A DNA stretch of 64,000 bases. Origin: Echria macrotheca (lineage: Eukaryota; Ascomycota; Sordariomycetes; Sordariales; Schizotheciaceae). Below the pieces are notes generated by a model that did not search any database, was not told the DNA's origin, and saw nothing but the letters and a program-made list of their open reading frames with translations. Location: the NCBI GenBank assembly GCA_030411725.1, contig MU839836.1:1364001-1428000 (forward strand), given 5' to 3'. Made by a program: the position numbers and the translations under genes. The number at the start of each line of letters is the position of its first letter. The stretch's first letter is position 1. Of the stretch, positions 33,202 through 45,244 are shown piece after piece.

Positions 33202-35418
33202 ATGAGGCTGGCATTCGCGCTGGGCCGACTCTCCTTCCGCGCGGCAGCAACCGCTTCTCCGAACCCCCTCGGTCGGCTTCTTCGGAGCCGTCTTGGGATA
33301 CCGCCCAGGAAACCACAAGTCGCGTTACGTTCAATTTCATCTCGAACTGTACAGGTTCCAAAACGAGCGCGGAGCAACAATGGCAAGAGGTCGGGGATAT
33401 TACTAGCGGCGGCCAATGCCGGGCTTGCGACTGCGGCGTTCGTCCAGCTCTCCGAGAAGGAAAATACAAATGCCGAAGATACAGCAGAAATGCGCATGCT
33501 GGAAGTTTCTCGCCGAGAAATAAAAAAGACCGTTAGCGAAGATGACCGCGGGCTGACGCGGCTTCGACACCAGGTTCTGGTGTTCCTCGACCTCTATGTC
33601 TGGGAACCGATCTGCACCGGAGTCCGCTTCCTCCAACTGGCGGTCATCTTTGTCCCCGTCATCTTGACCGTGCCGGCTATATGGCTAGGACCGCGACAGC
33701 CACATCGGGACAATGAACGATCCGGGACACTCTGGTGGTATGGGTTTCTCGTCAAGTCCATGGAATGGGCCGGGCCGGCCTTTATCAAAGTAAGACTCCA
33801 TCGCGGAGACCGTTGCAAGGGCATATTGATAACATTTTCGGCGTAGCTTGGCCAATGGGCTGCTTCCCGGACCGACATCTTCCCCACTGAGCTTTGCGAT
33901 ATTATGTCCAAGCTTCATGCTGATGCTCCGGCACACTCTCTCCACGCAACTAAACGAATTATTCGAGCTGCCTTTGACGGTCGAGACTTTCATGACATAT
34001 TTGAGGAATTCGACGAAAAACCGCTGGGTGTCGGCGCCATTGCTCAAGTATATAAAGCAAGACTCAAACCGGATCTAGCTGCTCCGGGTGACTCGGATGT
34101 GCCAGAATACCCTTCGGACCTTCGTCACAATGTTCGCAGGAACGTTGAGACAGTTTTCAAGCGCTCCCCCAAACGGGTTCCATCCTCATATGTCGCGGTC
34201 AAGGTCCTCCATCCTGGGGTGGAGCGGACTGTACGGCGCGACCTCCGGATCATGCACTTTTTCGCATCGATCCTCAATGCCATACCTACCATCGAGTGGC
34301 TTTCCCTCCCTGACGAAGTCGACCAGTTCGGACAGATGATGAAGTTGCAATTGGATCTTCGGATCGAAGCAGCCAATCTAACGATATTCCGCAAAAACTT
34401 CAAAGACAGATCTAATGCTTGGTTCCCCTATCCATATGCCGAGTTTACGACCCGCAACGTATTGGTCGAAGAGTTTGCGCACGGTATTCCGCTCGCAGAC
34501 TTCATTCAGAATGGAGGGGGCGTTTTTCAGCAAGATATAGCATCTGAGGGCCTCGATGCTTTTCTTCGAATGCTTTTGCTGGACAACTTCGTGCACGCAG
34601 ACCTCCATCCCGGCAATATCATGGTCCGCTTCTACGAGTCAGCTCAGCCAACCATCCACTTGGGTCGCAAGCACCAGGAGCCACAGGCCGAAAAGCAAGC
34701 CGACGTGACCGAACAAGTCCTATCCCGCCTACGCCCCTTCCGCAGGGACAAGGACCTCTGGGTTGCCGAGCTGGCGAAGATTGACCGTGAGGGATATCGA
34801 CCGCAGCTGATCTTCATAGATACCGGCCTGGTCACCGAGCTCAACGAGATTAACCGCCGCAATTTCCTCGACTTATTCCGCGCTGTTGCCGAGTTCGATG
34901 GCTACAAGGCTGGGCACTTGATGTGTGAGCGCTGTCGTCAACCAGACGCGGTGATCGACGAGGAGGTTTTTGCTCTCAAAATGCAGCATCTTGTGCTAGG
35001 TGTAAAGAGCCGGACACTCGCTCTGGGAAACGTCAAGATTGGAGACATCTTACAACAAGTTCTCGGCATGGTGCGGCAGCATCACGTCCGGCTGGAAGGA
35101 GATTTTGTGAACGTGGTCATCAGCATCTTACTTCTCGAGGGCATCGGTAGAAGTTTGAATCCGGATGTCGACCTTCTCAGCAGCTCTCTCCCAATTCTTC
35201 GACAACTTGGTGCACAGAGCGGCAAAGACATGATGAGAGAGGGAGATTTCTCAATGCTCATGGTCTGGGTGGGGCTCGAAACGAGGAGGTTCATGCAAGC
35301 CAGCATTGAGGACGTAAGTTTGAATCCCCATCCGGAGACATACAAACTAGTACTGACCACCTCTGTTTTCTAGGTTGAGCGCTGTGTTAAATATGACTTG
35401 TTATCTCCAAATGTGTAA
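33202..35418 (+). CDS. Mitochondrial ABC1/UbiB atypical kinase, Cqd1/ADCK2-like
   Basis: Three exons, 33202-33789, 33847-35313 and 35374-35418, encode 699 residues. The first ATG in frame opens a clear mitochondrial presequence (MRLAFALGRLSFRAAATASP, Arg/Ala/Ser-rich, no acidic residues). Two hydrophobic stretches follow, at about residues 65-75 and 145-165. The UbiB signature KxGQ is present as FIK-LGQWAASR across the first intron (Lys196, Gln199), followed by PLGVGAIAQVYKA, VAVKVLHPGVE, LDLRIEAANL, HADLHPGNIMV and FIDTGLV. The length and the insertion between HPGN and DTG match the ADCK2/yeast YPL109C (Cqd1) branch, linked to coenzyme Q distribution, rather than COQ8. That subfamily choice is inference. 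Confidence 0.9.
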
Positions 35419-35863
35419 GCGGTACTGACGACGATTATGAAGATGCGACCTCGGGGAAGCCCTTAGACTTCATGTCCCGGTCGGGACTCGATAGATATAG
35501 CTGGACGAGATGATATGGTGTTAATAAACAATTGCGTATTATACTGACTGTTTGATGCGTTTCCCGTCTGGTCTTGTCTTCCATGATCTTTGTGGACCGA
35601 GCGCCTGTGCGGTCTTCGCAAGCGTGCCGCTCCCAAGGAATTCGAGTGGAGCTGCGCGTCATCCCGGCTGGACCCGCAAGTTGCCACTCCTGTGTGTACC
35701 GCGGTACCTCGCGGCTCAGTCTTTCGTGATTTTTTTCCTTACCGCAAATCGCGAAAGCCAGACAGCCTCCCGAACCCTCCGTCTCCATCGACAGTCGACG
35801 AAGTTACGATCTTCCGTCTCAAAACATATCATCAACAGCTTTTCGTCGAATCACGAAATCAAG
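35419..35863. other. Intergenic region, Cqd1-like kinase to holocytochrome c synthase
   Basis: About 445 bp with the kinase 3' UTR and the synthase promoter/leader. The last 60 bp before the ATG are A/C/T-rich, as expected for a leader. No other feature was seen. Confidence 0.5.
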
Positions 35864-36978
35864 ATGGGCTGGTTCTGGGCAGACACGACCGCTCCGCCGC
35901 CGGCGCCAGCCTCCGTACCTCCGCAGCCCAGTTCCAGGACCACACACGACAATGGAGACGCATCTCCTCCTGTAAGTCTTAGCCCAGCCTTTCAATGCGG
36001 TTGAATGAACGTCTTCTAATCATTCGCACTAGCCTGGCTGTCCAATGCACAAACGTACTGCCGAGGCGTTAAATCCTTCGGCGTGCAAACGCCCATCAAG
36101 CCCGTCGTCAACATCAAATCCTCCGTCCTCCTGCCCAGTCCCGCATGGCGACCGAGGCTCTGCCGCCGAGCAGCCATCAACTCTGTCAAAACTCAATCCT
36201 CTCAACTACATGTTCCCATCGATCTCACAAGCACCAGCACCCGGCCAGAATTACTCACTGCCGACGACCCGTGACGAATCCTCGATTCCAAAAGGAAGTG
36301 GTGACGGCAACTGGGAATATCCTTCGCCGCAGCAGATGTATAATGCGCTGCTTCGCAAGGGCTACACGGATACAGATGTCACGGCCGTCGAAAGTATGGT
36401 GGCGGTCCACAACTTCCTCAACGAAGGCGCCTGGGCTGAGATCGTTGAGTGGGAGCGCCGTTTCGGGAAGGGTCTGTGGCGTGGCTGGGAGGTCAGCAAA
36501 CGAGGAGAAGAGAATGCGCCGATGGCGTTGAGGCGTCTGGAGACATCTGAGGGGGGGCAGGAGCAGCCAACTTTGATCCGCTTCCAAGGCAGACCGAAGG
36601 ACATGACCCCCAAGGCGGCCATGATGCAAGTGATGGGATGGCTATATCCGTCCAAATTCGAGTAAGTGGAGGGCTGAACATTTCTCCATCCCTAATGATA
36701 GTACTGACACAGTGCCCAGAACTGAGCCGCCTTTCGACCGCCACGATTGGTTCGTCTCTCGAAAAATCAATGGCAAGAGCAAGGAGGTCCGGTATGTCAT
36801 TGACTATTACTCCGGCCCCCCTGAGCCGACTGGGGAGCCCGTATTCTACCTTGATGTCCGGCCTGCCATAACTCCGACCGGAGCCGTCGAGCGCCTGATG
36901 AGGTGGGGTGGAGATGTTTGGTGGAAGGCCTCAGGCGGGGAAGTTCGTGAGAACAAGAAGACAAACACCCGACCATAA
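35864..36978 (+). CDS. CYC3: Holocytochrome c synthase (cytochrome c haem lyase)
   Basis: Three exons, 35864-35971, 36033-36661 and 36720-36978, encode 331 residues. Haem-regulatory CP motifs are at Cys39 (GCPMHK) and again as SSCPVPHG. The catalytic core shows YPSPQQMYNALLRKGY, VAVHNFLNEGAW (His162, equivalent by motif to the haem-ligand His154 of human HCCS), WEVSKRGEENAPMALRR, RFQGRPKDMTPKA and PPFDRHDWFVSR, ending with VIDYYSGP and DVRPA. The enzyme attaches haem to the CXXCH of apocytochrome c (or c1) in the mitochondrial intermembrane space. Whether it serves c, c1 or both cannot be told from sequence; filamentous fungi may have both CYC3 and CYT2 types. Confidence 0.95.
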
Positions 36979-37444
36979 CGCTTGGCTTTGCTTTACCGTC
37001 CAGACGACTGCGATGGGCTTCTTCGGCGTTGGCAGCCGGAAAGCTGTCCGCCGTGGTCCGGTATTCCCCGCTTCTTCCGACTGCAACGGCGTGTAATATG
37101 TAGAATAAAGTGTGTATGATGTAAGGCTAGGGCGAAGATTACGAATTGACGATGGAGTTCACTCCTTACAACCTTTGATGCTGCTTGGCTTGTCGGTTTG
37201 CAGTTGATTTGCTGGTGAAAGGAACAGGCCAGGCAAACTCGGGCGAGCTTTGCCAGGCGCCTACAGTTGGCGATAAGCAGCGCCAAGCCAAAAATTCCCC
37301 GATAACGCTTTGTTTGGACGAAACTTTCCATCTGCCAATTGCAATTCTCTAGGCACAAAGGACAAGCACAAGTTCCCTCCAGCCTGCTATTCGAAGCGGC
37401 GGACTTCATCGTGCTCTGAAAACCGTCTGCAAAGCTCTACAGAA
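36979..37444. other. Intergenic region, HCCS to nucleolar RRM-like gene
   Basis: About 465 bp with the HCCS 3' UTR and the next promoter/leader. The frame of the next gene is open upstream of 37445 but contains no ATG there. No separate feature was seen. Confidence 0.5.
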
Positions 37445-39061
37445 ATGACAGCAGTTTCTGGTGAAAGCTTATCCGACAGTGCTGCCTACACCCGGCTTCA
37501 CGTTACCCCTCTCGACGCCGAGCTCGTTAAAGTGGTTTTATCCTCGAGTCTCCTCGCGCAAGCTCGCAACTTCTCGTACCATACGATTGAGACATTCCCC
37601 GAGAAACGGTACGGCTTCCTCGAGCTTCCAAGCGACGACGCCGAGAAACTGCGGAGGAAATTGAACGGGTCTGTTCTCAAGGGTGTCAAAATTCGCATTG
37701 AGCGCGCCAAACCGTCCCGGGTTCCAACGCCCCTCGGCGAGGCAGCTATGGCAAGGAATAAAGACTCGGAGAAATCCAAGTCCGGCGACTGCAGCGACTC
37801 CTCAAAAATAAAGAAAAGAAAGCGCGATGCGGACATCGAAGGTGTCGTTTTGGAAGAGGGACGGAGGGTGAAACGTGGCTGGACTGCAACGGATGAACCT
37901 AACGACAAGGACAAGAAGGCTCGAAGAGAAAAGAAAGACAAGAAGGACAAGAAGGACCCGAAAAGCAGAAAGAAGCAGCCCAAATCGAAATACACCGACC
38001 ATGCGGAATGCCTGATCAAGACCGTCCTCCCACCGAACGCCGTCGAATCGACAGAGGGTGACAGCAGCTCAAAGAGAAAGAAGGGGAAATCGCGAGAAGT
38101 CGTAATTCACGAATTTGAAAAGACAACAAAATTCCCTACATTTCTCAAGGCCAGCGCAACCACTGGTCAGTCCAAGGCTCAGCTCGAATTTGTGGATGGG
38201 AAAGGGTGGGTCGATGAGGAGGGCAACATAGTCGAAGCTGTGAAGAGCCGATACAAGCCCTCAAAGCCTCGCGAACCTATCAACGCGCGGGCGCCGGAGA
38301 CCCGGGGGTCGGACTTGGATGAGACCGGCGCAGAAAACAGCGATACGGACGGATCCGCCGAAGAACCTGATCAACCCGAAAAGCATGATGGCGCTATATC
38401 AGCTGAGCGACCCAAGAAGGGTTCAGATGCGCCATCCAGCGATGAGGCGTTACAGTCAAACACTTCGGACCCTGCTCGGCCCAAATCCTCAGGTTCGGCA
38501 AGAAACCTGTCTATCAGGATTCCTCCTGCTACCCCAAGTGCGCCAAAAGTACATCCTCTCGAAGCACTTTACAAACGGCCTGCCGTAGACGGTGCTGCTG
38601 CCCCAGTGGATTCAGAAACCAAACCATTCAGCTTCTTCGGGGGCGTGGACGACGAGGAAATGGAAGACGATGCCGATGAAGTTGTTACGACTCATATCCC
38701 ATTGACGCCTTTCACTCAGCAAGATATTGAGAATCGTGTTGTTCGAAGTGCCGCGCCCACCCCCGATACGGCTCACCCAAGTCGACGGTTTACGCCTTGG
38801 GAACACGACGAGGATGATATCGAGGAAGAAGCGGAGGAAGGCCTGGCCGACAGTCCCCTAAAAGGCGCCGGCAATAATAATTCTGTAGCAACGGTCGAGG
38901 AGCCTGCAGGTCAGGATGAGGCAGCCCCAACCAGCGATTTCCAGAAGTGGTTTTGGGAAAACCGAGGGGAGGTCAACCGCTCGTGGAGGAAGAGGAGAAA
39001 GCAGGCAGCGAAGGAGAAGAGATACAGAGAGAACCGAGCTCGCATGTCGCGGGCCATCTAG
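37445..39061 (+). CDS. Nucleolar RRM-like protein with Lys-rich tracts (possibly Nop8/NOL8-related)
   Basis: A single exon of 538 residues from the first ATG. Residues about 15-90 look like a divergent RRM: TRLHVTPLDAELVKVVL, an RNP1-like KRYGFLELPS and LNGSVLKGVKIRIERAKP. Next are strongly basic stretches (IKKRKR, KDKKARREKKDKKDKK) that look like nuclear/nucleolar signals, then EFEKTTKFPTFLKA, an acidic disordered middle, and a C-terminal helix rich in Arg/Lys (WRKRRKQAAKEKRYREN). This RRM + basic + acidic + basic-tail layout fits ribosome-biogenesis proteins such as NOL8/Nop8. The coding call is strong; the exact family is uncertain. Confidence 0.75.
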   Translation: MTAVSGESLSDSAAYTRLHVTPLDAELVKVVLSSSLLAQARNFSYHTIETFPEKRYGFLELPSDDAEKLRRKLNGSVLKGVKIRIERAKPSRVPTPLGEAAMARNKDSEKSKSGDCSDSSKIKKRKRDADIEGVVLEEGRRVKRGWTATDEPNDKDKKARREKKDKKDKKDPKSRKKQPKSKYTDHAECLIKTVLPPNAVESTEGDSSSKRKKGKSREVVIHEFEKTTKFPTFLKASATTGQSKAQLEFVDGKGWVDEEGNIVEAVKSRYKPSKPREPINARAPETRGSDLDETGAENSDTDGSAEEPDQPEKHDGAISAERPKKGSDAPSSDEALQSNTSDPARPKSSGSARNLSIRIPPATPSAPKVHPLEALYKRPAVDGAAAPVDSETKPFSFFGGVDDEEMEDDADEVVTTHIPLTPFTQQDIENRVVRSAAPTPDTAHPSRRFTPWEHDEDDIEEEAEEGLADSPLKGAGNNNSVATVEEPAGQDEAAPTSDFQKWFWENRGEVNRSWRKRRKQAAKEKRYRENRARMSRAI

Positions 39062-41205
39062 TCGGTTCGTCTGCTTGCTCTCTTCCACCTTAGCTCCCAT
39101 GGGATCCATCAGTAGCGAAATACATGTTTGATACCGCTCCAACGTTTCCGTGTACCCAGCAACCGGGTTCTCAGTTGTTCCTATTAAATCAACCCTATAC
39201 CGCTATCCGGGATGGAAGCGGTTGAGTTTATCCACACCTGGTGTTTTGCAGATTGCACTTCAACCGGACGAAAGACATCGACAGTCTCACTCCCGCACAC
39301 ACATAAGCGAGTGTTTTCTTGTTTCGTCACTTGTCGTTCAAAGACTAAAGCTTGGGACTCGGGAAGGCTCATGGAAACCGAGGAACGTGAAAGCGAGGAT
39401 GGATCGACCGTTTCAGACCCGTGCCTCGGCCATCACTGGGTGGGCGGACCACGTCAACTTTACCACCTGTCATCCCAGGCCAGCCTTCTACCCCAACATC
39501 ACGGATAGTGTATGGCCGAAATGAAAGGTGTAGCAGACTCACGAGCTGGGAGTTCATTGTGTCAGGAATCTCATTCGGGGCTTGCGACACGAAGTCTCGG
39601 TGAGTGCCGCTGAGTCGCTCTCGAGCGCTGGCTGTGGCATGTTCCGAGACAAGGGGTTTGTTCTGAGTGCAGGGCAGGTGCGCCAAGCTTCAGAACAACC
39701 CCGGATTGCAACGGCGGGAGTGTTGACAGGGCTGGCACAGCCGTCTCCAGGTCTGTGCGCCGGGAATAACCCATTAACCCAGCCTCTTGGGACCCCCTCC
39801 ACTTCAGCTCTTCAACGGAGCTCATCGTCGAGATTCCATCTCATGGCCTCAGGGTTTAGTTTCGTTTTCTCTTTAAGACAAAGCATGATTCTCTCTGGCT
39901 TCTCCAGATATTGATTTCATCTGTCGTTTCTTTGCGTTTTTGTCGGCTTGGTTCACATGATGAGAACCCGAGGGGTCATGGCTTCATGTGGACGACGGTC
40001 AGCTTTTGGGGACCAAATCCGACTGGCGATCGAGAGACAGGCCTCATCATAGTTATGCGTTACATGCACGTCCGGGTGGATGCTACCCGTTTCTTAATGC
40101 GACGACCCGGGAACCTCTCTGGGAACAGAACCCGGATCCTTCAACCTTCGTCCCCTCCTCCACATTCCTCACATCACGGCAACCGGTTTGCCGATCGCAT
40201 AGCCCACTTCATCGGATCTTAAGAGTGTGTTTCTATTCGTCTCCCATCTTCTGCTGGTCCGAGCCGCATCAACCCCGCGCTTAGCCGCTGGCACTACAGC
40301 TGCATCTTCAGCCCGCCCTCGTGCCGTTGATGTCTCCCTGATGGCGGAGTATGCAACCACGCGCTGAAAAGACGGCTTTCCTCGCGAGCCCAGCAGTCTT
40401 TTCCAGGTTGCAATAAGCCTTTAGGGTCTCCGCCGTTCCTCTTTCGATGCCCAGCACAAGTGGGTGTTACCTGAAGAACCACACCTCTCGTCAGCTCGTC
40501 TGATCAGACCGGTGATCATAGTTACAGCCATCGTCCGAGCTCAGGTAGCTACCAACGAAGTTCTGTTTGCCAATCGTTTTGTATTATGTGTTCTCGAGGG
40601 TCTATCCAGAACTGCGTCAGCCCCCTTCTTGGGCTGCCATGGGCCTTTCGTCCCCCTTGCTCTCAAAATAACCAGGTAGTTGGCCGGGTTGACGCCACAG
40701 GCGGCTCAACCATCGTCTTTTCAATGCGGCCACCTCAGTCTCTGCATCTCTTATTTGTCCACCCGACAGAGTGATGTTTTGGGAAGGGCGGCCGATCGAA
40801 TGGCCCTTGGTTCATCACAGCAAACGGAATTCGGCACCTCTCAATGTCCAAGCTTTTGTCTCGTGTCCTGGGTCGTCAACACGGTCCGTTCTACGTGGCA
40901 AGGGCTCCTCTCAGAGACCACGCGGATATGTCTTGGCTCACGTCGATCTACTACGCTGGCGCTGGACCTTGGGTCGGGGAGACCTGTACGGATGCCTGAT
41001 CAGCCCACCTTTCTTACTCCTTAGCTGAAGGAAGAGTCTGTTTCTACTTTAGGAGGAGAATCTATATAGTTATCTGTCCATCTTCGACCGATGTGAGCCG
41101 GGGGGCTGCTCTGCTACGGCTTCTACTTGAGGGCCACTCCAGTGTTTTCCTCGCTAGTTGTCGTCTAATGGGGCTTCCTTTCTAACTTCCTTGGTGGTAA
41201 TCTCC
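39062..41205. other. 2.1-kb gene-poor interval upstream of laccase
   Basis: No supported gene. Frames such as 39369-39686 (-), 39582-39914 (+) and 40680-41024 (+) overlap on opposite strands and match nothing known. Composition is mixed and pyrimidine-rich, with no repeats large enough to name. A TATATA at 41063-41068 lies 138 bp before the laccase ATG and may be its TATA element. A long promoter would fit a tightly regulated laccase. Confidence 0.5.
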
Positions 41206-43479
41206 ATGATGCAGTTGCCATCAGTTCTCGCTTGTCTGGGACAGGCCCTCCTCTTCTCTCTTCCTGTGACTGCGTCATCTTACTATGGGGAGAGCGAGCT
41301 GTCCCCCAGAACACGCAATTGCAACACCCCAAGCAACCGTGCCTGCTGGACAGATGGCTTTGACATATTCACGGACTGGGAGTCCAAGACTCCTGTCACT
41401 GGTGTCACTCGGACAGTAGGGTCTCTCCATGATACTGGCTTGATCGAGCTGAGAACGCTGACTTCGTTAGTACACTTTGACAATAACGGAAGTGGACAAC
41501 TATATCGGCGCAGATGGGCAGGTGAAGGAGAAAGCCATGTTGATCAACGGTGAGTCTACCATTCATTTTCCAGAGGCATGTGACTGACTGTTCTCTAGGG
41601 CAATTTCCCGGTGGGTTTGAACGCTTGATGTCCGATGATGAAGCCGGGGACACTAACGATTTTCTTCATTGATAGGCCCGGTAATAACAGCTGGTATGCC
41701 ATCCCAGCTCTCCAACTTCCGAGTTCTTCAAGTTCAGGGGAGTGTTGGCGACTAACATGAGAATTCTTAGATTGGGGTGACCGACTGAATATCACGGTCA
41801 TCAACAACCTAAGGACTAATGGGTGAGTGATAGAGGTGATGTTCGAAAGGCTACCCAACTGACAGTCCCAGAACGTCCATTCACTGGCACGGCATTCGGC
41901 ATCTGAACAGCAACATTAACGATGGTGTCAGTGGTGTTACCGAATGCCCAATACCACCGAATGGCGGCAGCAAGAACTATACGTTTCTCGCCACACAATA
42001 CGGCACTTCTTGGTACCACTCACATTACTCTTCACAATATGCCAACGGGATTGTTGGTTCTATCCTCATCCGGGGACCAGCCTCACTACCCTACGATATT
42101 GACCTTGGTGCATTTCCAATCACGGACTGGTATTATGGCTCGGCCGACAACCTGTATGCTCGTGTCAATGATCCAAACAATCCGTTCATTCCAGGGGCAC
42201 CGGGGGCTCCGCCACCGAGTTCCAATATCTTCTTCAACGGATCAAACATTAACCCCAACGGAACCGGCGGCTCATATGCCGAGGTCGTTTTGACACCAGG
42301 CAAGCGACACCTTTTGCGACTGATCAACCCCAGTGTGGATAACGGCTACACCGTCTCTATTGTCGGGCATGCTATGACGGTCGTCGCGAACGACTTTGTC
42401 CCCGTGAACGCGTATACCACCCACTACCTGTTCTTGGGCGTAGGGGCACGGTACGACGTGACCATAGATGCCAGCCAGCCGGTCTCCAACTACTGGATCA
42501 ACGTTACATTCTCCGGGACGGGTGCTTGCGGTACATCGAACAATCCCCATCCGGCGGCCATTTTGAAATACAAGGGAGCTCGAGACGGCAATCCCAAGGA
42601 CCCCGGAGTACCGCCGCCGGACACTTTGTGTGCCGACCAGACCGATTTCACCCCCATCGTTCGCCGCAAGGCTCCACGGAGCCAGTTTACCGGCACGGGC
42701 TCTCAGTCCCTTGCCGTCACATTGGCTGTCGACTCAGCCGCCAGCAAGGTGTTTTGGAAGGTCAACAATACCGCCATCAACGTCCTCTGGGACAAGCCGA
42801 CGCTGGAGTTTGTCCTGCAGGGAAACACTTCGTACCCAGGATCCGAAAATATCATTACTATTCCGGACAGCAGCGAGGTACGTTTGGCGTGCAGCAAGAT
42901 CCGCCACAAGAACATACTGCTAACAATGTGCAGTGGAGTTTCTGGCTTGTCCAAAACCTGTCACCTATCCCTCATCCGATCCACTTGCATGTGAGTGCTC
43001 TCACAGCCGGCATGACATATCCCCCGTCTCCTAACCCCCGAGAAACAGGGCCACGATTTCGTAATCTTAGGCCGCTCAGCAGCTCTGTCTAACCCCCTCG
43101 GCCCTGATGCAAAGCCCGTCCCATTCAATCCCGATACGGACATCAACACCCTGAGGTTCGACAACCCGCCTCGACGCGACGCAACCATGCTCCCGTCCTT
43201 TGGCTGGCTCGCCGTGGCGTTCAAGAACGACAACCCTGGAGCATGGCTCTTCCACTGCCACGTTGCGGTATGACAAACCCCTTGCCCACTCTCTGTTGCC
43301 GTTGAGACTAACCCTGACACTTTCAGTGGCATGTGAGCCAAGGTCTGAGCGTTCAGTTCCTCGAGAAGGCCAACGATATCGGCAAGGTCATGGACCTCAA
43401 CCAGGTGGAGCCGAACTGTAATGCCTGGAGGGCGTATGCTCCTAATGACCCCTTTCCCCAGTTAGACTCGGGGTTGTAA
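41206..43479 (+). CDS. Secreted ascomycete laccase (multicopper oxidase) with C-terminal DSGL
   Basis: Nine exons: 41206-41415, 41471-41549, 41599-41610, 41676-41693, 41771-41822, 41872-42877, 42934-42990, 43049-43267 and 43327-43479. They give 601 residues in frame. The signal peptide ends near LPVTAS. All four copper motifs are present: HWHG (128-131), WYHSHY (His173, His175), HPIHLHGHDF (from 473) and HCHVAWHVSQGL (547-558). T1 Cys548 has Leu558 at the axial position, as in Melanocarpus laccase. The chain ends DSGL, the processed C-terminal plug of asco-laccases. It oxidises phenols/lignin compounds with oxygen outside the cell. Exons 3 and 4 are only 12 and 18 nt. There are two start codons in tandem; either could be used. 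Confidence 0.95.
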
Positions 43480-43703
43480 GATGTGTTCTCTTCCTTTCAT
43501 GCTGTATTTTATTAGTCCAGTCATACAAGCTACGTAATTAATTCTCTGAAATGGTTTTGGAAGGTTGCCATTGAAGGGCCGACGTTGCTTGGGGGCTCAA
43601 GGTTACCCAAAGGCGTCCATCGATGAAAGGCAGGCATCTTGTCGCGTAAAACCGCCATGAGAGACTCAGAGTTTGGGACACCACGACACAAACACCCGCT
43701 CTA

Positions 43704-44891
43704 TTATGCTTTTTTAATCTCTACCTGAAACTTCAATGCCCAGTCTGTGAAATCATCCTTGTCGCCGTCCCACGGCCGAGCAAGCAACTCGGAGACGGCA
43801 AAGGCGTCGAAGAAGCACTGGTCCATCAGACGATCGATTTCCGCAGGATCGAGCTCATAGAAGGCCAGGGCTAGACTTCCGAAGCGGTCTGGTATCCTTT
43901 TCAGAATGGGCATAACCTCATCTAAACGAGCTGGCGTGGTGGACCCCGTCGTTGGGGGCACTTGGGGCAGCGGCTTCAGCCTACGTTTTACTGTGGCTTG
44001 GTAAAGCAGAGTTGTAAGACGCAAGCGCCGCAGACATGAGTCGAGTCGTGGCCTAATTTTCTGCGGGTCGTCCCTTGGAATGTACTGTTGGGAATTCATC
44101 AAGTCGTCGAGCATGGCCTGGGTGTTTTGCATGCTGGAGATGTGAGTGGTATCCAGACCATTGGTGATCTGTTGGACCTCCTCCGGATCCGACTCATCAT
44201 CTTCATCTTCGTCCTCGTCCTCGTCCTCGTCGTCCCCGGTCTCCTCACCCCATTCCTTCAGCTCCTCCATGACATCCTTTAGTGTATCCCTCAGCTGTTC
44301 CACCTTTTGGACCAGATTCCCGGCGAAACCCCGCTTCGCAAAGGCCATGACATCGTCGCACGCAGCCCACAGCACACCCGTCGCTGCGATGCTGCCTTTC
44401 CCAGTCGCTGACCCGGCCGACGCATTCTTCTTCTCGTCCAGAAGCACCTTGCCGTCTTTGGGGATCTTCGACAGTAGTTCACCGAGCTCTTTTAGAACCC
44501 GCCCATTCCGCCATGCGAGGTCCTGATGAACCGTCCGGGTGTATCTTTCTGGCCGACAGAGCTGAGCCGCTGATGCCAGCGCCGGTAAAGGTCCCGCGAC
44601 GATTTCTCGGACGACTTTGGTGATGGCGGTCGGGGTAAAGGGCTCGTTTATAATCAGAAGCGAGATTTTCGTCGAGTGCGCTTTGATCAGATTGGCCGAA
44701 TCGTGGGCGAGGGACAAGGCGTCTAAAGATTCGTTGTTCGGCGACGGTAACTCCAGGGGAGCTGGTTTGCGATCAGCCTCGGCGCCTTTCTGCGAAGAAA
44801 GGCCAGCAACGACCTCTTCGAGCTGAGTGATGAGGGCGATGGCGTTCGAGACAACGGTCTCTAGCGTCCCAAGCGCGGAATCGGTGGACAT
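43704..44891 (-). CDS. Grap2/cyclin-D-interacting (GCIP) family protein
   Basis: A single exon of 395 residues starting at MSTDSALGTLETVVSN. The fungal GCIP pattern is visible: N-terminal helical domain (NAIALITQLEEVVAGL, HSTKISLLIINEPFTPTAI), a middle acidic run of alternating Asp/Glu (about residues 240-260), and a C-terminal helical domain (LKRIPDRFGSLALAFYELDP, DDFTDWALKFQVEIKKA). In animals GCIP/CCNDBP1 binds cyclin D and HLH proteins; the fungal role is not established. The frame stays open upstream with another ATG at 44978, giving 29 more residues; I prefer 44891 because the conserved part starts there. Confidence 0.85.
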   Translation of the reverse strand: MSTDSALGTLETVVSNAIALITQLEEVVAGLSSQKGAEADRKPAPLELPSPNNESLDALSLAHDSANLIKAHSTKISLLIINEPFTPTAITKVVREIVAGPLPALASAAQLCRPERYTRTVHQDLAWRNGRVLKELGELLSKIPKDGKVLLDEKKNASAGSATGKGSIAATGVLWAACDDVMAFAKRGFAGNLVQKVEQLRDTLKDVMEELKEWGEETGDDEDEDEDEDEDDESDPEEVQQITNGLDTTHISSMQNTQAMLDDLMNSQQYIPRDDPQKIRPRLDSCLRRLRLTTLLYQATVKRRLKPLPQVPPTTGSTTPARLDEVMPILKRIPDRFGSLALAFYELDPAEIDRLMDQCFFDAFAVSELLARPWDGDKDDFTDWALKFQVEIKKA

Positions 44892-45244
44892 GTCGGTGAA
44901 CCTCCCAGCTATTGTGTTGGGCAAGTTGTTGCGCTGTGAGTCGACCTCCCCCCGCACCTCTGCTCTGAAGAAATTCATTCCATGGAGGGGTAAATCTTTT
45001 GCGGAGTACGTACCCCGACTGACGGGGGAGCAAGGTGGGGCACTTGATCCCGGCAGGCAAGCCAACTGCCGACGGACCTGACACGTGATTGGAGCTCCTG
45101 CCAGCTGGCAGAGTGTCTCAAGTTGGCAAGCTGTCCTGTGTGGCTGTCTCGAAGCTTCCCGCCGGGTGAACAAGGGGGAAGCGCCAGCACTTCTGCCCTG
45201 CCATTGTCGTTGACAATTGCAAGGAAACCGACACACAAGCAACA
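44892..45244. promoter_or_regulatory. Divergent promoter, GCIP-family / glucosidase II beta
   Basis: 353 bp between divergent start codons, so the two genes share one short promoter region. No TATA box was recognised, in line with housekeeping genes. Confidence 0.45.

Noticed and set aside
39369..41028. Several 80-115 codon frames before the laccase
   Set aside because: On both strands, mutually overlapping, no motifs or splice-linked continuity.
44200..44240. Expanded microsatellite in the GCIP-family gene
   Set aside because: The repeat is a short in-frame acidic Asp/Glu codon run, common in this family, and not unusually long.
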